Below the pieces are notes generated by a model, which saw only the letters and a program-made list of their open reading frames with translations, had not been told where the DNA came from and did not search any database. Both the position numbers and the translations under genes were made by a program. 8,717 nt of DNA. It comes from an uncultured Sphingomonadaceae bacterium (GTDB lineage: Bacteria > Pseudomonadota > Alphaproteobacteria > Sphingomonadales > Sphingomonadaceae). Where the stretch lies: the NCBI GenBank assembly GCA_938016505.1, contig CALLWN010000281.1, forward strand, positions 1-8,717, read 5' to 3'. This document shows, in pieces, positions 5,275 to 8,717 of this stretch (position 1 is its first letter; every line of letters begins with the position of its first letter).

Positions 5275-8200
5275 GTGACTGTCAGCCGCAGCCGTTCCGC
5301 GAATCTCAGCAAGGTCTCGGCCGGGGCTCTCCTGCTCGCGGTCCAGCCCGCTCTCGCCCAGCAGCCGTCTGCCACCACCGAAGCGGCCGAGACCAGCGAC
5401 ACCATCATCGTCACCGGAAGCCGGGTGGCCCGCGACCCCAACGCTGTCGCGCCCATCCCGATCCAGTCGCTGACCGGCGAAGAGCTGCTCCAGACCGGCA
5501 ACACCGACGTGACCGCAGCGCTCCGGCAGATCCCGGCGCTCATCGCCTCGGGCACGGTCGCCGACTCAATCGAGCGGGGCGCAGGCGGCGTCGGCCAGGC
5601 CACGCTCAACCTGCGCCAGCTCGGCTCCAACCGCACACTCGTGCTCGTCGACGGCCGCCGCCACGTCTCGGGCGTGCCCGACCGGCAGGCAGTCGACGTC
5701 TCGACGATCCCGCCTTCGCTCATCGAGCAGGTGGAAGTGCTGACCGGCGGGGCGTCTGCGGTCTATGGCGCCGATGCCGTCACCGGCGTCGTCAATTACA
5801 GGCTCCGGCAGAATTTCGAGGGCCTCGAAGTCGAGGGACAGGTGGGCACCTCGAGCAAGGGCGACGGGCAAGGCTACCGCGTCTCCGCCACCTGGGGAAA
5901 GAATTTCCGCGAGAACCGGGGCAATTTCACCCTGTCTGCCGGCTTCGCGCAAGACAGCGAGGTTCTCCTCTCCGACCGGGAATTCACCCGCGACAACGGC
6001 CGCGGCAACAACTCGACCACCTACGCCAACCCGGCGCTCAGGTTCCAGAAGGGCGACATCGACCCGGCAACCATGCCGAACTTCGCCCGCTTCTACCGGG
6101 TTGGCGGCCCGGGTCCGCGCGCCACCCGGATCGGCTTCGGCCCGCCCATCCCGCTGCCCGGGACGGCGATCTACACCTCCGTGTTCGGCTCGAACACGCC
6201 GACAGCGGCGGAGCAGGCGCTCATCGACCGGGCAAGAAACGCACCCACCCGGGTGATCGGTCGCCAGCCCGTATTCGCAATCTCGGCGAACAACGGCCTG
6301 CTGTTCCGCGCGGACTACGGCTTCTGGCAGGCAGACATCAACAACAACGGCATCAACGACTGCAACGAGAGCTATATCGGCTGGACCGGCTTCGGCGGCG
6401 GCGGCTGCTACGTGACGAACCCCGACGGCTCGGTGCGGATCTTCAACGACGGCATCATCGCAACCGCCTCCAACCAGTTCGGCGGCGACGGTGCGGTTGA
6501 GCGCGGCGACGCGACATCGCTGCTCCCGGCCTCGCGGCGGATCTTCGTCAATTCGACCGGCCGGTACGAGTTCGGGCCCGCAGCAGAGTTCTTCTACGAC
6601 GCCAAATACGCCCGCAACCGGACGACCAGCCGCTCCAACTACAACAGCTTCTACGACAGCCTCTACCTCTCGCCCGAAAACCCCTTCATTCCGGCGATCC
6701 TGATGCCTGACGTGGAGGAATCGGGCGGCCTCCTCGTGTCGCGCGACTTTCTCGACCTCGGGCCCGGAATCACCTTCTCGCTGCGCGAGACCCTGCGCTT
6801 CGTCGGCGGCCTGCGCGGGGACCTTGCCGAGCATCTGCGCTACGAGGTCTCGGGCGTGTGGGGCCGGACCAAGTCGCAGACGACCTTCTCGAACTCGGTG
6901 CTCTATGACCGGCTGTTCGCTGCCCTCGACGTGGTGCGCGGGCCAGACGGCAAGCCGGTCTGCCGCTCCGAACTCGACCCGACCGCGGTGCCCCCCGGCT
7001 CCGACGTGTTCCCGGTCATCGAAAGCGGCTTCTTCACCTTCCGTCCCGGCCAGGGGCTGTGCAAGCCCGCCAATATCCTGCGCGGCGCCTTCTCGGTCTC
7101 GCCCGAGGCGGTCGACTTCATCACCGCGCCCACGACCGACCGGGCGACGATCAACCAGGCCGTCATCACCGGCTTCCTCGCGGGCGACACGACGAAATGG
7201 TTCGCGCTTCCCGGCGGTCCGGTCAGCTTCGTCATCGGCGGCGAATATCGCAAGGAGCGGTCCGAGAACATCCTCTCCGACCTCGAGAAGGGCCTGCTCC
7301 CGCCCGGATCCCCGGCAGGCCCCGCCGGCACCTTCATCGGCGACATCTCGGGGAACCAGTCGCTGATCTTCGATGCCGCCAACCAGGTGTTCGACTCGGG
7401 TGGCAGCTTCAGCGTGAAGGAGGTGTTCGGCGAACTGCTGGTGCCGATATTCAAGGAGCAACGCTTCTTCCACGAGCTTTCGATCGGCGGCGCGGTTCGC
7501 TATGCCGACTATTCGACCGTGGGCGGCGCACTCACCTGGAACGCCAATGGCAGCTGGGCGCCAATTCCCGATGTCCGCTTCCGGGGCACTTACAGCCAGG
7601 CGATCCGCGCGCCTGACGTCTTCGAGCTGTTCAGCCCGCAGCAGGGCGCGACCTTCCGGCCGCTGGACCCCTGCCAGGCGACCGAGATCGCATCGCTCAA
7701 GGCGACCGACCCGGCGCGCGGCGCAATCCGCGAAACCAACTGCCTTGCCGCAGTGACTGCAACCGGCATCCCCAACCCGGCGGCCTTCCTTGCCACCTAC
7801 GAGGACCCGCTGACCGCCCGGTTCGGAGGAACCTCGGGCGGCAACCCGGATCTGCAGGAGGAAACCGCCCGCTCCTGGACTGCAGGCACCGTCATCCAGC
7901 CGCGCTGGGTCCCCGGGCTCACGCTGTCGGCCGACTATTATTCGATCCGGATCGAGGACGCGATCGCCCCGGTCAGCGCGCAGGACACGGTGGACAGCTG
8001 CTACGACATCCCCACCTTCCCCAACCAGTTCTGCGCCCAGTTCGAGCGCAACACGACCATCGGCTCGCCGACCTTCTTCGGCTTCCGCACGCTCCGCCAG
8101 ACCCAGATCAACTTCGGCAGGATCGAGACCGCCGGCGTGGACTTCTCGGCCAACTACCAGTTCGAATGGCGCGACAACGGCTTCGCCGTCGGATTCACCG

Positions 8201-8601
8201 GCAACTGGGTGCAGAAGCTCAACCGCTTCTTCGATCCGGTCGACAGCAGCTTCGTCAATCCCGGCCTGCTCGAGACCAGCGCACCGCGCTGGTCGGGCCT
8301 TGGCACCGTGGCCTGGAGCCGCGGGCCGGTGACGCTCGGTTACCGGCTGCAGTGGATCGGCAGGCAGGCGATCGCGTCGGCGATCCAGATCGAGGATCTC
8401 GACCGGCTGTTCGGCGAGGCCGGGCTCGCGCCGCACTATTTCATCCACGACGTGAGCGTCGCGTTCGAGGTGAACGACAGCATCACGGTGAACGCGGGTG
8501 TCAACAACCTTCTCGACAAGGAGCCCTATCTCGCCAGCCGCGCCTACCCGGTCTCGGGGCTCGGCCGGTTCGCGTTCGTTGGCGCGCGCGCCAGGTTCTA
8601 G
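5275..8601 (+). CDS. TonB-dependent outer-membrane receptor, large (1108 aa)
   Basis: A signal peptide with core AGALLLAVQPALA ends at Ala28/Gln29. A TonB box DTIIVTGSR (42-50) follows, then the plug domain, with RTLVLVDGRR and GGASAVYGADAVTGVVNY (about 158-175), and a beta-barrel to the C-terminal Phe of GARARF, the expected outer-membrane assembly signal. The protein imports a scarce substrate across the outer membrane using TonB-ExbBD energy. The barrel carries the block GNPDLQEETARSWTAG (about 856 on) and several cysteine pairs in presumed outer loops (e.g. C363/C378, DPC...TNC, DSC...QFC), typical of large sphingomonad receptors. Nothing visible fixes the substrate; siderophore, glycan or peptide are all possible. 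Residues 354-365 form an EF-hand-like loop. Start GTG 5275 is backed by a ribosome binding site and the signal peptide. It lies downstream of Anbu on the same strand, but probably as a separate unit given the 92-bp gap. Confidence 0.95.
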   Translation: MTVSRSRSANLSKVSAGALLLAVQPALAQQPSATTEAAETSDTIIVTGSRVARDPNAVAPIPIQSLTGEELLQTGNTDVTAALRQIPALIASGTVADSIERGAGGVGQATLNLRQLGSNRTLVLVDGRRHVSGVPDRQAVDVSTIPPSLIEQVEVLTGGASAVYGADAVTGVVNYRLRQNFEGLEVEGQVGTSSKGDGQGYRVSATWGKNFRENRGNFTLSAGFAQDSEVLLSDREFTRDNGRGNNSTTYANPALRFQKGDIDPATMPNFARFYRVGGPGPRATRIGFGPPIPLPGTAIYTSVFGSNTPTAAEQALIDRARNAPTRVIGRQPVFAISANNGLLFRADYGFWQADINNNGINDCNESYIGWTGFGGGGCYVTNPDGSVRIFNDGIIATASNQFGGDGAVERGDATSLLPASRRIFVNSTGRYEFGPAAEFFYDAKYARNRTTSRSNYNSFYDSLYLSPENPFIPAILMPDVEESGGLLVSRDFLDLGPGITFSLRETLRFVGGLRGDLAEHLRYEVSGVWGRTKSQTTFSNSVLYDRLFAALDVVRGPDGKPVCRSELDPTAVPPGSDVFPVIESGFFTFRPGQGLCKPANILRGAFSVSPEAVDFITAPTTDRATINQAVITGFLAGDTTKWFALPGGPVSFVIGGEYRKERSENILSDLEKGLLPPGSPAGPAGTFIGDISGNQSLIFDAANQVFDSGGSFSVKEVFGELLVPIFKEQRFFHELSIGGAVRYADYSTVGGALTWNANGSWAPIPDVRFRGTYSQAIRAPDVFELFSPQQGATFRPLDPCQATEIASLKATDPARGAIRETNCLAAVTATGIPNPAAFLATYEDPLTARFGGTSGGNPDLQEETARSWTAGTVIQPRWVPGLTLSADYYSIRIEDAIAPVSAQDTVDSCYDIPTFPNQFCAQFERNTTIGSPTFFGFRTLRQTQINFGRIETAGVDFSANYQFEWRDNGFAVGFTGNWVQKLNRFFDPVDSSFVNPGLLETSAPRWSGLGTVAWSRGPVTLGYRLQWIGRQAIASAIQIEDLDRLFGEAGLAPHYFIHDVSVAFEVNDSITVNAGVNNLLDKEPYLASRAYPVSGLGRFAFVGARARF

Positions 8602-8611
8602 GCGGCAGGTG

Positions 8612-8643
8612 GCGGGCGCGAAGGCCTCGCCCTTCGCGCCCGC
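8612..8643. terminator. Strong hairpin between convergent genes, likely shared terminator
   Basis: A perfect 13-bp stem (8612-8624 pairs with 8631-8643) with a 6-nt loop lies 10 bp after the receptor stop and 9 bp after the stop of the convergent dehydrogenase gene. Neither side has a T-tract, so it is not a classic intrinsic terminator, but placement between two 3' ends suggests it ends or protects both transcripts. Confidence 0.6.
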
Positions 8644-8652
8644 AGGTGCCGG

Positions 8653-8717
8653 CTATTGCCGCAGCATCTCGCGCGCCACGATCACCCGCATGATCTCGTT
8701 GGTGCCCTCGAGGATCT
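8653..8717 (-). CDS. Acyl-CoA dehydrogenase, C-terminal fragment cut by window edge
   Basis: Read on the minus strand, the last 20 codons give ILEGTNEIMRVIVAREMLRQ and a TAG stop at 8655-8653. The ILEGTNEIMR block is the conserved C-terminal signature of acyl-CoA dehydrogenases, flavoproteins that oxidise acyl-CoA to trans-2-enoyl-CoA in fatty-acid or branched-chain amino-acid breakdown; it lies near the FAD and subunit contacts. With only this tail, substrate class (short, medium or branched chain) cannot be told. The gene converges on the receptor gene with 51 bp between stops and probably has no functional link to it. Confidence 0.9.
   Translation of the reverse strand, partial: ILEGTNEIMRVIVAREMLRQ

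Noticed and set aside
5566..8448. 960-codon open frame on the minus strand
   Set aside because: It lies fully opposite the TonB receptor. Long antisense frames are expected in GC-rich coding DNA with strong third-position bias, and its translation shows no domain-like features.

Overview
The window looks like chromosomal DNA from a sphingomonad-type alphaproteobacterium. The evidence is a GC-rich backbone (41 of 60 bases are G or C in 1261-1320), a PEPxxWA-type PEP-CTERM sorting tail typical of Sphingomonadales, and a very large TonB-dependent receptor with the paired-cysteine loops common in that group. This assignment is inferred from protein style, not from a marker gene.

Layout. Positions 1-66 (minus strand) hold the first 22 codons of an IS110-family recombinase, cut by the window edge. 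Upstream of it, to at least about position 210, is a structured non-coding stretch that fits the left end of an IS110 element and its bridge RNA. Positions 211-367 hold an imperfect palindrome, the undetermined element boundary and a possible promoter. Positions 368-1066 (plus) encode a secreted PEP-CTERM protein whose body is clearly AT-richer than everything around it, while its sorting tail is GC-rich.

Positions 1107-5182 (plus) are a compact four-gene operon: circularly permuted ATP-grasp protein, alpha-E (DUF403) protein, transglutaminase-like protease, and Anbu, the proteasome-type hydrolase. Successive junctions are a 1-nt overlap, a 13-nt gap and a 4-nt overlap. This gene set is known from comparative genomics as a predicted peptide-bond-forming and peptide-cleaving module: the ATP-grasp partner would make amide bonds, and the two hydrolases would cut or exchange them. 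Its substrate is, to my knowledge, not established.

Positions 5275-8601 (plus) encode a 1108-residue TonB-dependent outer-membrane receptor with its own ribosome binding site. It converges on the 3' end of an acyl-CoA dehydrogenase gene (8653-8717, minus, partial), with a strong hairpin between the two. The most unusual items are the candidate bridge RNA with its predicted occlusion of the recombinase ribosome binding site, the Anbu/ATP-grasp module, and an EF-hand-like motif inside the receptor.
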